DNA of 64,000 bases from Stromatinia cepivora (GCA_014898415.1 RCTD01000001.1:2170001-2234000), one strand, 5' to 3'. Positions 35,990 to 48,500 are shown, counted from the stretch's first letter. The notes: a model not told the origin generated them from the sequence alone. Program-made: numbers and translations.

Positions 35990-36214
35990 ATGGCCGCCAA
36001 CTTGAACACGAATGCCTCTGTCAACCTGACTGGTTTCATTAACTCGGATGTCGCAAGAGGACTGTTGGCCTTCGGCTTAGGTGGAATATTGGGATTGATC
36101 GCTTGGTACTTCATGTATTTCTACATGGTTGATTTGGTATTCAATAGGATTGATAGAGCGCAGGGTGATAGATTCGTCGAGAGAGATCGCAGGAATTTCA
36201 GAGTAGATGGTTAA
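35990..36214 (+). CDS. Small single-pass membrane protein, 74 aa
   Basis: No family was recognised. The ATG at 35990 follows AAGGAA in a C/A-rich leader. The product has a short polar, Asn-rich N-terminus (possible N-glycosylation sites NAS and NLT), one long hydrophobic segment (GLLAFGLGGILGLIAWYFMYFYMV), and then a charged tail (FNRIDRAQGDRFVERDRRNF). There is no signal peptide. It is the first of three very small membrane proteins in a row on the same strand, with a similar layout (Gly-rich helix, aromatic end, acidic/basic tail). Confidence 0.55.
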   Translation: MAANLNTNASVNLTGFINSDVARGLLAFGLGGILGLIAWYFMYFYMVDLVFNRIDRAQGDRFVERDRRNFRVDG

Positions 36215-37039
36215 GGAGTTTTTGTTGGCGTGGATGATATGGTTATGGAGAGTGTGCGTTGGGATGCAACGGCGCAACGGGGTATACCTTTTGAACACGA
36301 GGGTGGAGCAATATTGGGGTTTGAGACTTGAGGAAGGCTGCGGGTTAAGATGGGCTGGTTATGAAGGGCCATTATATACAACGGGGGTGCACATGCTCGG
36401 ACTTCAACAACTTCGAATTCCAGTGCCGGAACATAACAACAAATCTATCAATTTCACAAAGTCCTTTCGCGGCGGATGACACTTTGCACTGTAAGGGCGT
36501 TCTGCGGTAGATACTAGGAAGAGAATGATGGAGCTTGGAGTCAGCGGCTATGCAAAACGAATTTTCCCTCAATAGGTACGAGGCGTCCTCAAAACTCCAT
36601 TCTACCACCTCCAATAGCTAATCTTTCCGGTCAATAGACTATAGAACTCATTTCATACACACTGCATGCAAGGAATGCGGAACGCGTATATGTGAATTCT
36701 CGTGATTGATCTCCATGCCAATCAGTGAGTGAAGTAGATCGAACCTCTAATTCGCAAACATCAATTGTATATCTCATTTCTGTTTGCCAAAAAAAATGTT
36801 TTCATTTATATCTAACAATTTTCGAAACCCAAATGCATAAAGAAGTTCCGAATTTATTTTCCCCATTCAAATTGTCGAGTGCACATTCCACCCCCCAAAA
36901 TAACCGAAAGCGGCAATTTCCACCTCAATTCCCAATTAGGCCATTTTCCTACACATCTCCCAAATTCTTCTTTATTCACCAAATTGCAATAAATACTCAA
37001 TCGTGGGTGTTCTTTGCTCATTTTCTTTCTTAAGTTTGG
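36215..37039. other. Intergenic region, no gene seen
   Basis: Short open frames on both strands have no coding character. The part before 37040 is AT-rich with C-rich patches. Confidence 0.5.
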
Positions 37040-37228
37040 ATGATGGGGAGAACATATGATTTACGTGGGCCAGGAAATAAGAACATGTTAAATCTCCATC
37101 ATCTAAACGCAGCGACGGTTGTGTGTGGATTGTTCTTGGGGGTTATGCTGGCATTTATTGCGTTTATTGTTACGTTTAGAATGGCGGTTGATCGTGTGGA
37201 GGAATTGGAGGGACCTGGGATTGTTTAG
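37040..37228 (+). CDS. Small single-pass membrane protein, 62 aa
   Basis: No family was recognised. It starts at the first of two adjacent ATGs (37040, 37043) and ends at TAG. The polar, basic N-terminus (RTYDLRGPGNKNML) leads to one hydrophobic helix (AATVVCGLFLGVMLAFIAFIVTF), followed by RMAVDRVEELEGPGIV. It shares the pattern of a Gly-containing helix, a Phe-rich end and a VDR-type charged turn with its neighbours at 35990 and 38312, which may mean common descent or only the shared constraints of small membrane proteins. Confidence 0.5.
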   Translation: MMGRTYDLRGPGNKNMLNLHHLNAATVVCGLFLGVMLAFIAFIVTFRMAVDRVEELEGPGIV

Positions 37229-38311
37229 GGCGTTGTTGTGAGGGCTGGGAAGATTACTTCTAGGTCAGAAAGATGAGAAATATTAAGAATAGAGTATGGA
37301 GATGGGCAATCCCTATAGAGGATTTATAGAGAGACTTTATGACTAGGTTAGGAGAGAGGAGGAAAATAGATGGAATGTGAAGGGACAACTATGGATGAAT
37401 ATGGAATTCTGGAGATGTAAGTACAAATTTCCTCAACAAGAGCGAAGAGTGTTGTTTCTGACGACAATCATGAGAGATACAGAATCAACAATTGCCATGG
37501 CAATATTCAAATTACCAATATTGTGGATTCACACACATCCAGAGGCTCTAATTTCACTTTGCCTGATATTCATCTCATTCACTTTCGACGAGAAATTAGT
37601 ACGGATGGCGGATTACAAGGCTACACATTCTACCATGACATAAGTACCATCATACCTTCAACACGTTATTATACCACATTATTATACCCTCAACATTTCA
37701 ATCTTCTCCATATCGTCTTCCCGATTATAAATATTATTCACTTCCTACGACAAATTAGTCCGGATGGCAGATCACAAGACTGAAATCTAGCTGTTACGAT
37801 TCTATGCATAATTTCCTTCATCATTATATTCCGCCCGATCTAGCTTTCCTAGTTATACAATCCCGGGACACAATATTTCCTATCTGTACGATCAGTAGAG
37901 TTTGTACTTACCTGTCTCTCTTTCTGTCCTTGCATTAGCTGACTGCAAGGCCGGCCAGACATTCATATATCGCGCCTCAGTCTCGCAGAAAGGGAGATCA
38001 TAATCAAAGTTGGAAGGTTTTGATGGATACGAGACCTGTGATTCACACACACACACGCTCTCCACTCACTCTACTCTCGCGGTCCCGCAACCTCTTCAAC
38101 CTATTACCTCGATCTCAACCGTCAGGTATTCCGCAAACACGTCCAACAGTCCAGAAGCTATCAGCACGATAATGGCCCATCCACCAGTCCACCCAATCTA
38201 ACCAGCACAACATCGAAAACCCCGAAAACGGAAAATGTCTTCATATACAACATTCGCGCGTTCCGGGAGCGCATTGGCGAATGGATATTCGACCGAAGCG
38301 AAGCAATCTTC
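37229..38311. other. Intergenic region with a 46-bp direct repeat
   Basis: No firm gene. It contains a diverged direct repeat (37577-37622 and 37736-37781). From 38022 an ATG-initiated frame (MDTRPVIHTHTRSPL and onward) reads through to about 38170. It could be the true 5' exon of the 38312 protein if a splice or frame correction joins them. Confidence 0.45.
37577..37781. repeat. Diverged 46-bp direct repeat, two copies
   Basis: Copies at 37577-37622 and 37736-37781 match at 39 of 46 positions without gaps by hand count. The shared core includes AAATTAGT and CGGATGGC. Confidence 0.8.
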
Positions 38312-38494
38312 ATGTTCATCGTTGGAATGTTATTAGGACTCTTTTTCTTCATTTTCACATTGCGGCTTTTCGATGGATTTATCCGACCGATATATTTTCC
38401 CGCATTACCTAGTATCCAGAATACAAATACTACGGGAGGAAATTTGGGGAGTGTGGTTGCGACGCCGATGGATAGATATAGAGGGTTGGCTTAG
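38312..38494 (+). CDS. Small single-pass membrane protein, 60 aa or longer
   Basis: ATG at 38312 to TAG at 38494. The hydrophobic helix begins at the first residue (MFIVGMLLGLFFFIFTLRLFDGFI) and is followed by a Pro, Asn and Gly-containing tail. The same frame stays open upstream to about 38048 with no ATG, and that part reads as a plausible cytosolic segment (FRERIGEWIFDRSEAIF). The real protein therefore probably starts further upstream through an intron or a frame change. Candidate starts are the ATG at 38022 in a different frame. No family was recognised. Confidence 0.45.
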   Translation: MFIVGMLLGLFFFIFTLRLFDGFIRPIYFPALPSIQNTNTTGGNLGSVVATPMDRYRGLA

Positions 38495-38899
38495 CGAGGT
38501 AGAGGTAGATGTGGATGTAGATATATAGGGGAGTTTTATGGGAGGGTCTGAAATGGTTACCAGGGGAAATGTTGTCTGCTGGTCGGAAATCGTGGTTTTG
38601 GTGTTGTGGGTTCAAACTCTCGGGGCTATTTTGTGGCCATATATATCTCCGTTCAGAATACGAACTTAAGTGATAGAAAATGAAGATCTTCGCTTCCGAC
38701 TCATACATAATATACTTGGTCTGAATTGTGTCTTTGTGCTCTGTCGGCCGTTTGAGGTTCCTTTGTTTTCTATTCACTTTGTTATGCATGACTCGCGGAT
38801 GATATAAAGAACTATCAAAACATGCCAACCAAGTAAACATAGAATTCTTTTCCGCGATTATCTTCAGATATTGATAAAACACATCTCTTATTACGAACC
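38495..38899. other. Intergenic region, no gene seen
   Basis: Promoter and leader space for the ten-exon gene. A long minus-strand open frame (38430-39119) crosses it, but it is AT-rich, overlaps the first exon on the opposite strand and ends in repetitive Tyr/Ile codons, so it is treated as chance. Confidence 0.5.
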
Positions 38900-41817
38900 A
38901 TGACAGCACGGAAGGAAACACCTTTTGCAGAGAAATACGGACATCCCCGCGGTCCCGGTCACGAAATACTAGAAGATTTGCTCCCAATGAAGAAAAGCGG
39001 TCTAACACCCGCCTCACCAAGTGTAGTCGATTGGAAAAAATTAGCATCAGTCGAAGCACATTCGAAACTAGAACATTACCAGCGAACAAGATTTTGGGGT
39101 AAGTGATTAAGTCCTTCATTGACTAATTACAGCTGATTTGTGATAGGATTTACTGCTCGGGAATTAGAACATATTGGCGCACTCGCCGATAGCCGGCGCG
39201 GAAAATGGGATTCTGATTCTGCGAGTCGATGGGCGGATCTTGATGATGTTCCTCTACATCCTATATTCGAACGGCAGCATTGGGAAAGAGAAGATGTGAT
39301 TCCGATACATTTTCCTAAACATCCGTATGGAGATGGTGATAAATACTGGGAGGTAATGACATCCTTTCATCCTTTCATCTTGATATTTGAATGGATTGGT
39401 TTGACGGTGGAATTAGGTTAAAGGCAATGATGATATATGGGAGGCATTACAACCCGCTCTCAAAATTGCGACGCTCGTTTTGTCAAATACAGCGACGTGG
39501 CAGTGGTAATGATCTTGTTTTACTCATTGATATGTAATCCTACTGACGAAAGAAGGTTCGATGCGCTAATCAATGGTTCATATGAATATATACCCGATAG
39601 CGAACTACCCGATGAATACCAAGGTGACGAGGATGGATACTGGCGATTTTTCCCCAGCAACGCCATCAATCATCGAGAGAGATTAATTGAGCAGAATAAA
39701 TTCCTAGACGAAATGGTAGGTGTAGTAACCTGGGGACTTGGAGTAGGAGCCGTCGATCTAGACTGTTTCCCCTACAAGGGTTTTACATCCGGGATTACCA
39801 TTGGGCCCAAAAGAGCTGTTTTCAACCCTGGTGGGAATTCATTCATCATAGTTGCACATGATATCGTTGAGCCGTTGTTGAATCCAAATTTGCTACCGGA
39901 AGATAAGGCATTGGATAGTTTTCAAATTGCTGCTTTGATTTTACATGAACTAACGGTTTGTTACTCGTTTAATTTTTCTACTTGATGTATTACTATTACT
40001 AACTCATGAAGCATGCAATGCATACGTGCAAATCAACGAGAGATGAGAGGTTTTACCATGAGCCTTATTTTATGGATGAGCCACTTGCTGAAACGTGAGT
40101 AATTGATTCCAAATTTCTCAGGATTCAACTGATGGTCCTCAGTGGATTCTCTATGCAAACAGCCGTATGTAACAATATGAATTTACATATTAGATATTAA
40201 TTCCATGCAGGTATTTGGAGGCATCAACCTAGCACTAATCAGCGGTCTTGATTTCCAAGGCAAATCCTGCGGGGGAATGATTCAGTAAGTTGATCCTTAT
40301 ACCTTCTAGACATATAATTCTCAGCAAGAGATCAGAAACAATTTCCCAAGTTTATGGTATCATGGAGTATGTAGTCCTCCGGTACTTTCTCCATCTAACG
40401 CTCAAAAATTGTGGGATATCAGAGCATCATATCCGGTACCCGTAGATTGGTTCATGGCATTACAGCATCAAAGTTTTTGGAATCTTTATGTACGAGCGTA
40501 AGTATATGGATATGACCATCATAAACTTTGAAGTCCATGATCTAATCAATTCAATATAGATATGGTCATAAAGCCACGCATATGGGTCCCAAGATTGTGG
40601 GCATGTGGCAGCAGTATGATGATATGGTATATGCAACAGCGCCTAGAGGTTATGAGGATACTACCCCTATCGATGTGTTATCACTAAGACCGGGTCTTGA
40701 GATGGGGCCTGTCTCAATTGAAAATACGCGTCGGAGAAGGGTGAAGAAGATTATGGATAGATCTCGAGATATGAAACCTTTGCAACTAGATCACTATTTG
40801 CATGTGCAAAGACCAGACCCGTTACATAGAGCTACCTATTCGGGTCTATCTGTGAGTATACTTCGCTTTTTTACATGCACCTCCTATTCCAAGATTTACT
40901 CAATTGACGTATTATCTTTCTTCTGTCTTTTTAACGAGCTCGACTCATTTTTATTGGAATCTTCCCCCAACTCCATCATATTATAGAAAACTACTAACCC
41001 ACCATGATCCCAGTGTCCCCGGTACGAAGAAATAAAAAAATACTTCGAAGAAAACCAAACCGCTCTCGGACTCCGCACCATGAATTTCCTCATCCCCTCC
41101 CCCCTATTCCGAAGTTACGTCGTACGACACGGAGGAATCAATATTACACATAGAGAATGGACCAACTTTTTCAAAGTAGCTAATGATAAGAACGAATTAT
41201 TTTCGTACGTATTCCATTCCACCCTTCCAAACATTTTGAACCTGAATAATATCCTAATAGATGAAAAAAAAAGATATAGTACCGCAGGCCACGGTTTGAT
41301 AAGCTTGCTAAAAGATGGCTGGACAAAACCAGAAATTCCAATTGGGCCTACGCGTCGAAAATCCTTAATGCGACGCGTATCAAACCGTCTCCAACCCAAT
41401 CACTCACCCTCACCCTCCAACTCCAACTCCCAATCCAAAGCACAACCACCACCGCACCCAAGCAAAAAGCTCTCACAAATCTTCGCCCAAATCTGCGATA
41501 ACCTACTCCTCGACATCGACCTCTCAAACAGTACACCCGATTACTGCAAACGGACATTTTTCCGGGAATGTAATCTGTGTTGGGTGATGAAGAGAAATTT
41601 GTTTAAAAAACAGGGATTGGACATTTTGGATATGAAAGAGGGGTTTCCGGGGGATATGGTGTTGTTTGAGAGATGTATTTATTGGTCGGGATTGTTTTGG
41701 GATGAGGCGCCCGAGGGGATGGTTAGGAGGAGGTTTGTTGAGGCGCCGGGGTTGGTGGAAGGGGAGAGGAAGGAGAGGAAGGAGAAGTGTGGGGTTCAGT
41801 GTCGGGTTGCTGGTTGA
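38900..41817 (+). CDS. Putative zinc metallopeptidase-like protein (HELTH motif), ten exons
   Basis: No named family was recognised. I assemble ten exons: 38900-39098, 39147-39352, 39417-39505, 39556-39955, 40012-40094, 40143-40164, 40211-40284, 40336-40497, 40560-40851 and 41014-41817. All have GT...AG introns and consistent phases, giving 776 residues. Splicing exon 4 to exon 5 creates LILHELTHAMHTC (HELTH at residues 295-299), a zincin HExxH motif on a hydrophobic helix. A possible third zinc ligand is Glu325 in DEPLAETGFSMQTAVFGG, 26 residues later. There is no signal peptide or membrane helix. The C-terminal third has a Ser/Pro/Gln insertion (about 41385-41470), Cys residues (NLCW, YCKR) and a charged end. 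The motif plus a Glu downstream suggests a gluzincin-type enzyme; activity, substrate and location are unknown. Exon 6 has only 22 nt. Confidence 0.65.
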
Positions 41818-43118
41818 GGTTTTGGAGTTGTGATAATCGGTCGAAAGGCACAGTGGAAATATACGTATAAAAAAGAACCTGCAACTCGCTACGCTCTTTC
41901 ACGAGAGATATATTAAGATGTGAATCTCCTACCTATACATAATATATATATAAAATGATGGAATCAATGTAGATAAGGCCAACCTACATCTCGAAAACTC
42001 GAACCCTATGTTTCGTATTAGAAGCTTGTGTATAGAATTGGGATCTCGTGACTGCATTTATGTAAGCCTTATCTTCGCACTTGTTTGATACTGCATATAT
42101 GCATACTATATTCCGAAAATGATGATGAATGTGAATATAGAATGTAGAATGTGGAGTAGATGGATAGATGTACATATATTGTGTTGTGTTGTGATTGTTG
42201 ACACACAGTTTGGTAGATAATATAAATCCAGGAAAACCAGCGCGCTTGCACGTGCGGAACGACTTTCTCCGGACTGCACTGTAGTCCACTTCAAGTCTAA
42301 TAATCTTCCAATACCCGTACATTAGAACATCAATACGATGTAAGATATCGTAGAGCATCAAACAGTACAGTACATAAAACCCGGTTGAATCCACGGAAAA
42401 TCCCTTTTATTCTCAAGTGTCTCCATACTTCCACCTTCTATATAAGATCAGACTTACCGGAACATCACTCCTATGCATCTCATTTGTATCAAGTCAATCC
42501 GATATTAAGAATGTAAATGGAAGATATCAAATGTTCAAGGAAAGTATACCCGAATCTCGGATCAGATCTTTGTACTCGGAAACCTGGTATTGGCAGGTCC
42601 TATCTGTTGAGGGATAAGATTTGCGTTTGCGGAAGATAATACCGGATGATTTGATTTTGGATGGCTCTTGTCCATGGCCAATAGGAATTTGAGGATGAGG
42701 TGAAAGCTGAAACAATTGCTTATAAATAAGATTGTTGAGGATTATGTGATTCGTTTGATTTGTTTATTAGTTGTTTGAATTTGGGTAGATTGAAGCTTCG
42801 AATAGCTATCAAGATATGGATGGATAGCTTCTTGTAGCTAGCTACTACTACCTCAGATAGTTATGCAGAGAACTTTCTTTGTTGTTTACTCCATAGAGTT
42901 GTTGTAGGCTTGTAGCTCTTTTTGTTGGGTTTGGTGACTCGGCAGGTGCACGCACAGATGTTGGAGTTAAGTTAAACCCTGAGGTTTGAGGAAAGGCCAA
43001 CCGATGGAGAAAAAGGAAAAAGGTCTAGCCAGCCCTAGATGATCGTGATCATGATCATGATAAGGAAAGGGCAGGTGATAAAAGATGTCGCTAGTTACTC
43101 TTCTCCTTCTTTGGAGGT

Positions 43119-43142
43119 ATTTATTTATTTATTTATTTATTT
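43119..43142. repeat. Tetranucleotide repeat (TTTA)6
   Basis: Six TTTA units in non-coding sequence. Confidence 0.9.
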
Positions 43143-43804
43143 AGTACCAAGAGTCCAAGACTAAATTTAAATATAGACTTTAAATATGTATATATGCAAT
43201 TCCCCAGCATGGTTGGCTGCACGAATCTGTATCTATACAATGAATGTCTCAATTGTGGCATCAAAGGTCACCACCCTATGACTTGACGTTACCTCAAATA
43301 GCTAAAGGGCCCCCATTGGCTGCAGATCCATTCTCGAGGATATACCTCCGTTACCTCACCTATCTTTAAGGTTTTTCTTCTTTCAATGAAATCTTTAAAA
43401 AGTCGCCAAAAGGTCGATCAGTCATTGACGATGATGATGATGTAGATCTCGAACTCGAACATAGAATTAACCAATGATAATTAAAATGACGAATAGAAAC
43501 GTTATTACCAAAAATAAATGTGATCGATTGGATATACTCCGTAGAAGATCATTTTCTTAGAACATTTTGAAATGCTTCTCTCAAAGTGAGTGAAGTGGGT
43601 GTTGTGTTTGATTTGTTGATTCGTGTTTCGTTTATCACCTGGTCTTGCTGACTTTGGTGGTATTCCCATTTTTTTTTTATCTCTGCTTCATGATAGGTTT
43701 TGAGTCCTGTTTGTGGAGAATTATATTTTGTTCCAAATTTATTCTCTGCTTGTTCTCTGCATCGAAGGTTTCTAAACCCCGTCGTATCGTTTCTTCGTTG
43801 CTTC

Positions 43805-43912
43805 CATGCCACGCCATGCCATGCCATGCCATGCCATGCCATACCATGCCTCGCTCGCACTCACACCTTATGCGGCACCTTATGCGGCACCTTATGCGGC
43901 ACCTTATACGGC
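43805..43912. repeat. Pentamer (ATGCC) and 12-bp (ACCTTATGCGGC)4 repeats
   Basis: A run of ATGCC units with some variants (43805-43850) is followed within 15 bp by four copies of a 12-bp unit, ACCTTATGCGGC (43865-43912, the last copy with one change). Confidence 0.9.
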
Positions 43913-44463
43913 ATCTAAAAGTTATTCAACGAATGAAACTACCTTTAAGGCCTCAAGGTATAATTAATTCATCAATTTCATCCAATCAATTCATTTAAAA
44001 CAATCAATTTATCATCCACTCTTATGGCTTATTCCTTTTTGGTATTCAAATCTTCTTTTCATTCCTCCATTCCTTCCATAACTTTTCTAGATGTTAGCCT
44101 TATTTGTAAAATGTAAAATTTGACCAATTATAATTAAATATTGGAAAGAGATAGGTAATTTAGTAGCCCATGTCAACTTCTCTTTCAACTTCTCCAATTC
44201 CACATCTAAATCTCTCATTCCCCCTTCCCTTTTTCCCCAATTCAATTTCTTTTTCATCCAAAAAGGGTACAACTTTCTACTTTCTGCCCTCTCTTAACAC
44301 ATTTCCAATTTCCGATTTCCGATTTCCAATCCGATTAAAGTATTATATATCTACTAGCTATAGGTAACACAGCTGAAAAAGGTTCATCAAACTAAAGATA
44401 CACTTTACTTTACTACACAAATAAGTCATAGACGAACGAACAAGATCAAAACTACAGCCAGCG

Positions 44464-44520
44464 ACAACATCAACATCAACATCAACATCAACCACCATCA
44501 CCATCACCACCACCACCACC
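44464..44520. repeat. CAACAT hexamer and CAC triplet repeat
   Basis: About five CAACAT-type units grade into a CCATCA/CAC run. Translated in other frames it gives spurious Val/Asp-rich ORFs. Confidence 0.85.
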
Positions 44521-44950
44521 AGTACATACTCGACTCGAAAACAAATCAAGGACTTTCTTTGGATCCAAAGCCACAACAAATTCACTTCTTTATCACCTGC
44601 CAATATCACTTTGAGTACTTTCTTTTTTAGTATCTTATAGCGTATATCCCATTCTACATTCTATATCCCTATATCTTCATCGCGACAACGAATACATATC
44701 AAAATAATGACCTTCTTTTGATTTTTTGATTTTCCCTCTTTCCCTTGGCGACATTGTTCTTCCACACAAAATCACAGTAAACGAGTACTCGTACGTACTC
44801 GCACGAACTGGCGACTTTTTTGAGGAATTTCGTGAGAAGGAGGGATGAGAACTCCATGGTTCTCGACCAATAACCCAATTTGTACAATACAATAACTACA
44901 CAATACCCAATATCCGCAAAATATATGTGCTGCTTCTGTCTTTGAAAGAT

Positions 44951-44985
44951 CAAGACCAAGACCAAGACCAAGACCAAGACCAAGT
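44951..44985. repeat. Hexamer repeat (CAAGAC)5-6
   Basis: CAAGAC units between about 44951 and 44985, one with a change (CAAGTC), in the presumed leader or promoter of the phosphodiesterase gene. Confidence 0.85.
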
Positions 44986-45588
44986 CCAAAGACCAAGATC
45001 AATTTCAACGAAAGGCCCCTCTTTTCCAATCCTCTCCACTCTTCGACAGATATTCCACATTCATCATCACCATCTGAACTCCAATTAGTCGAATTTCCAC
45101 TTCCGTTACACCACAGAGTCCAGAACTACCTCGAATCTCTATTACGGGTACAGGGTTTCCCTGTCATTGCGAAACACTTCCAATCTACTGTATTCTTTTT
45201 ACGAGACTCGGTTGCATTTTCTTTCATATCAATTTCGAATTTCCTTCGGCCCTTTCGATTAAGACGTCTTGAACAATATCGTCATCATCTTTCCTTAACA
45301 GAAAACCGAAACCGAAACAAGGACATTGAAGAAAATAAGGGGAAGGGCTTGATTTAAAAAACGGACTCGGTCGATCTTAAAAAAAAAAAAGGCCCAGCGC
45401 TCAAGCCAGCTTGCCCCCGTGCGACGCGGTAATTTGAGTATCGAGCTCAATCAATTGGCTTCTCAATTATTTTTTTTCTTTTTATTCCTATACTATACTA
45501 CCAGTTAATATTGGTCAAAGCCCGCGGATATTGGTGGTGAGCGGGTATATAGATTTGGTGTTGTGGTGTGCGAAAGATAGTGGCAGTA

Positions 45589-48500
45589 ATGGACTACGCC
45601 GCATGCAATATTGTCTACGTGGATCGCACAGCTCTCGAGGACAAATTGGTGCGAAGAGAAGATGTGGTCACGAATGTTTCGACCTTGGAGAATTCAGCTA
45701 CTGCCACCGATGGCGCGATAACACCACGAGCCATCAGTGCCGTCGACCATAATGTGAACATTTTATTGGGGTCTTTCACTGAAGGTACGTTCAATTGACA
45801 TAAGTGGCTTGATTTATCCTGAATTTGGCTGCTTTGATGATGAAATTGACATGAAATAGTTCACGTTTGTACCTCGGGCAAGTCGTGCATATCGAAAATC
45901 TCTGAACTAAATCGCGCATCGACCGCGGATTTAATACCTAGCCTCGTTTTAATAGATATCCCGTATGATGATCAAATAATTGAGCGACCTGCGAGAGAAG
46001 TCCGGACACCTTCGCCCAGTTCCAAACCACAGATTGATGGTATACTCGATGAAGATATTGTGGAGGCATATGGGATAAAATTATTACAATGGATTGCATC
46101 CGAACTCCAACAGCACCGTTTATCGAAACTCATTGTTCCAGTGGCCATGGTTGCCTCGGCTTCGGAGCAGGGTCTTTCGGTGAATTCATCGTCAAAAAAC
46201 CGAATGAGTTCGAGATCGGAACCCGCCCCTGCAACCGGATATGAAATAGGCAGGCAAAATCGAAAATCGAGCGGCATCTACATACCATTGGATCAGAGAA
46301 GGACAATGAGGTTCTTAGACATCGGGGCAGTGGATGTCATAACTAGTCCGCTCCTCCTCGAACGATTACCCAGTTTGGCAGTACATGCATATCGAGCGCA
46401 TAAAGATGCGTCCAGGGATCATAGGGCATTTATGGAGTTGAAGAGGGGAAGAAAGCGATCGTGGGTTGGTGTCGAGGATCAAAAACCTTATGCATATTTG
46501 AGAGAAGCAATGGTATCTAGATTGATGGAAGGAATTTGCACGCTAAACAGTGAAGAAGTAGAAGAGTATGGCCAATGGAGAGTATCTGTTTCATTGGATC
46601 GAAGGGAAACGATAGTTCATGCCATTAGCTCGTGGCAATTCTCGGCGCATGATTTCGAGGATGATGAACTTCTTTATGCATCATCATTAATGTTTCAACA
46701 TGCACTCTCTTTACCGGAATTGGAGAAGTGGCGGATATCCACAGGTTAGTTTTAAAACCAATGGTTCGGGTAATAAACGGCCCCCGGCCATGCTGACATC
46801 CGTTGCAGAAAACCTTACAGCCTTTCTCATCACAAGTCGAGAAGCATACAATAGTTTTGTGCCATATCATAATTTTCGTCACGTCGTCGATGTCCTTCAA
46901 GCTATATTTCACTTTCTCGTACGGTTGGGAAATCTCCCAGAATACCCTCCTAGGTCAGATGGGACAACAAGCCAGAGATCATCACCAATCGCCGAGCTTA
47001 TCAGACCATTTGATGCTCTTACATTGATGATTACTGCCATCGGTCATGATGTCGGTCATCCTGGTGTCAACAATGCATTTCTTGTCCATCTAAATGCACC
47101 ACTAGCTCAACTTTATAATGATCGATCTGTTCTCGAATCATTCCATTGCGCTGCTTACTCTCAAATATTGCGTCGTCATTGGCTAGCGGCTTTCGAGGAG
47201 CGTGGCATGCGACAATTAATGATAAGCACAATCTTGGCAACAGATATGGGTTTACATTTTGATTACATGAAGAAGCTTGGGTATCTCCAGGAAAAGCTAC
47301 ATGAGAATGGTGGTGTCACTGATGGTTGGAATGGTCGAACGATTGAGGATCAACGAACACTTGCTTGCTCTTTACTTATCAAATGTGCAGATATAAGCAA
47401 CGTGGTATGTTAGCTGAACTTTTTCAAAGGAGATCGGATGCTGACTCAAATACAGGCACGAAGATTTGATACCGCTACTCGATGGACAGAAATATTGACT
47501 GATGAATTTGCTCGTCAAGCTTCCATGGAACAGGATTTGGGTATACCGACAGCTTTATATGCGCCTCCTGTTCGAGAAATCATCGAACTTGGCAAATCTC
47601 AAATAGGTTTCATGAATATGTTTGCCATACCATTGTTTGGTGGCGTAACCGATGTCATGCCTAGTATGGGATTTTGTGTCGAAGAATTGGAAAGAAATAA
47701 AGCTGCCTGGGAAAACAGGATAGCTATAGAACAGGAGAAGATGAGGCAAGATGGCTTCTTGGGGCTCCCTGATGGTGTGCAATCAGGCATGCGCTCTCCC
47801 CGCACAATGAGTATTGCACAATCTGCTCAGGATGGATCTGCTAGCCAGGATGTTACTTCTAGATACGGTGAGGCTTCGAACACCCGTGTCCAAGCAAGGC
47901 TTAACAAAACCCCGTTTATGATAAGACAAGGTTCAAACGATGAATCGCCCAAAGGTACGAAACAGGGCATGGAATTTCCTCTGTCGGCAGCCTCGTCTGA
48001 TCGGAGGCCATCAAAGCCCAGTCAACTTCAACTGAGTTACGCAACCTCAAGTGCACCGGGACTTCTCGATCACCCGGACCAGGACGTAGAAATTCTGGCA
48101 AATGGCGATCGACGAGTTAATGGAGTACATGTTCAAGCGTCCCTCTCCACAGATGTTGTAGTGGTAGGTCCACCCACACCTAAAGAACTCTCACTACCAC
48201 ACCATCAAAGAAGTAGCGAAACTACAACTGAGGGTAGTAATTCTGGTTCTGCCGGAGAATGGTCTGCAGGCGCAACAACGAATAACAAAAGCCCCTTTGC
48301 ACCTAGTACCCAGGCGACCAGCTTTGCAAGCGAAGATTCGAATAATGATAGAGCTGTCACTCCCACTTATGCATCTCCGCTAGTTAATAGTACGAGTCAT
48401 TCTTCGGTAGGTTATGATAGATCAAGTCATTCTACAAATGATGGATCAAGTGTACCGGAAGTCGGATCGGATCTTAAAGTGTTGGCGGAGACAGGGAGAA

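Larger units (their letters stand above)
41818..45588. other. Long intergenic region upstream of the phosphodiesterase
   Basis: No gene was recognised in 3.8 kb. It contains several short tandem repeats and C/T- and CA-rich tracts from about 44060 to 45500, as expected for a long fungal promoter and leader. A run of A (about 45380) and TTTTTTTCTT (about 45470) precede the start codon. Confidence 0.6.

Noticed and set aside
38430..39119. 229-codon minus-strand ORF
   Set aside because: Runs antisense through a real exon and ends in low-complexity Tyr/Ile codons; AT-rich chance frame.
43549..43998. ORFs with repeating Met-Ala-Trp-His and Ala-Met-Pro
   Set aside because: Translated pentamer and 12-bp repeats.
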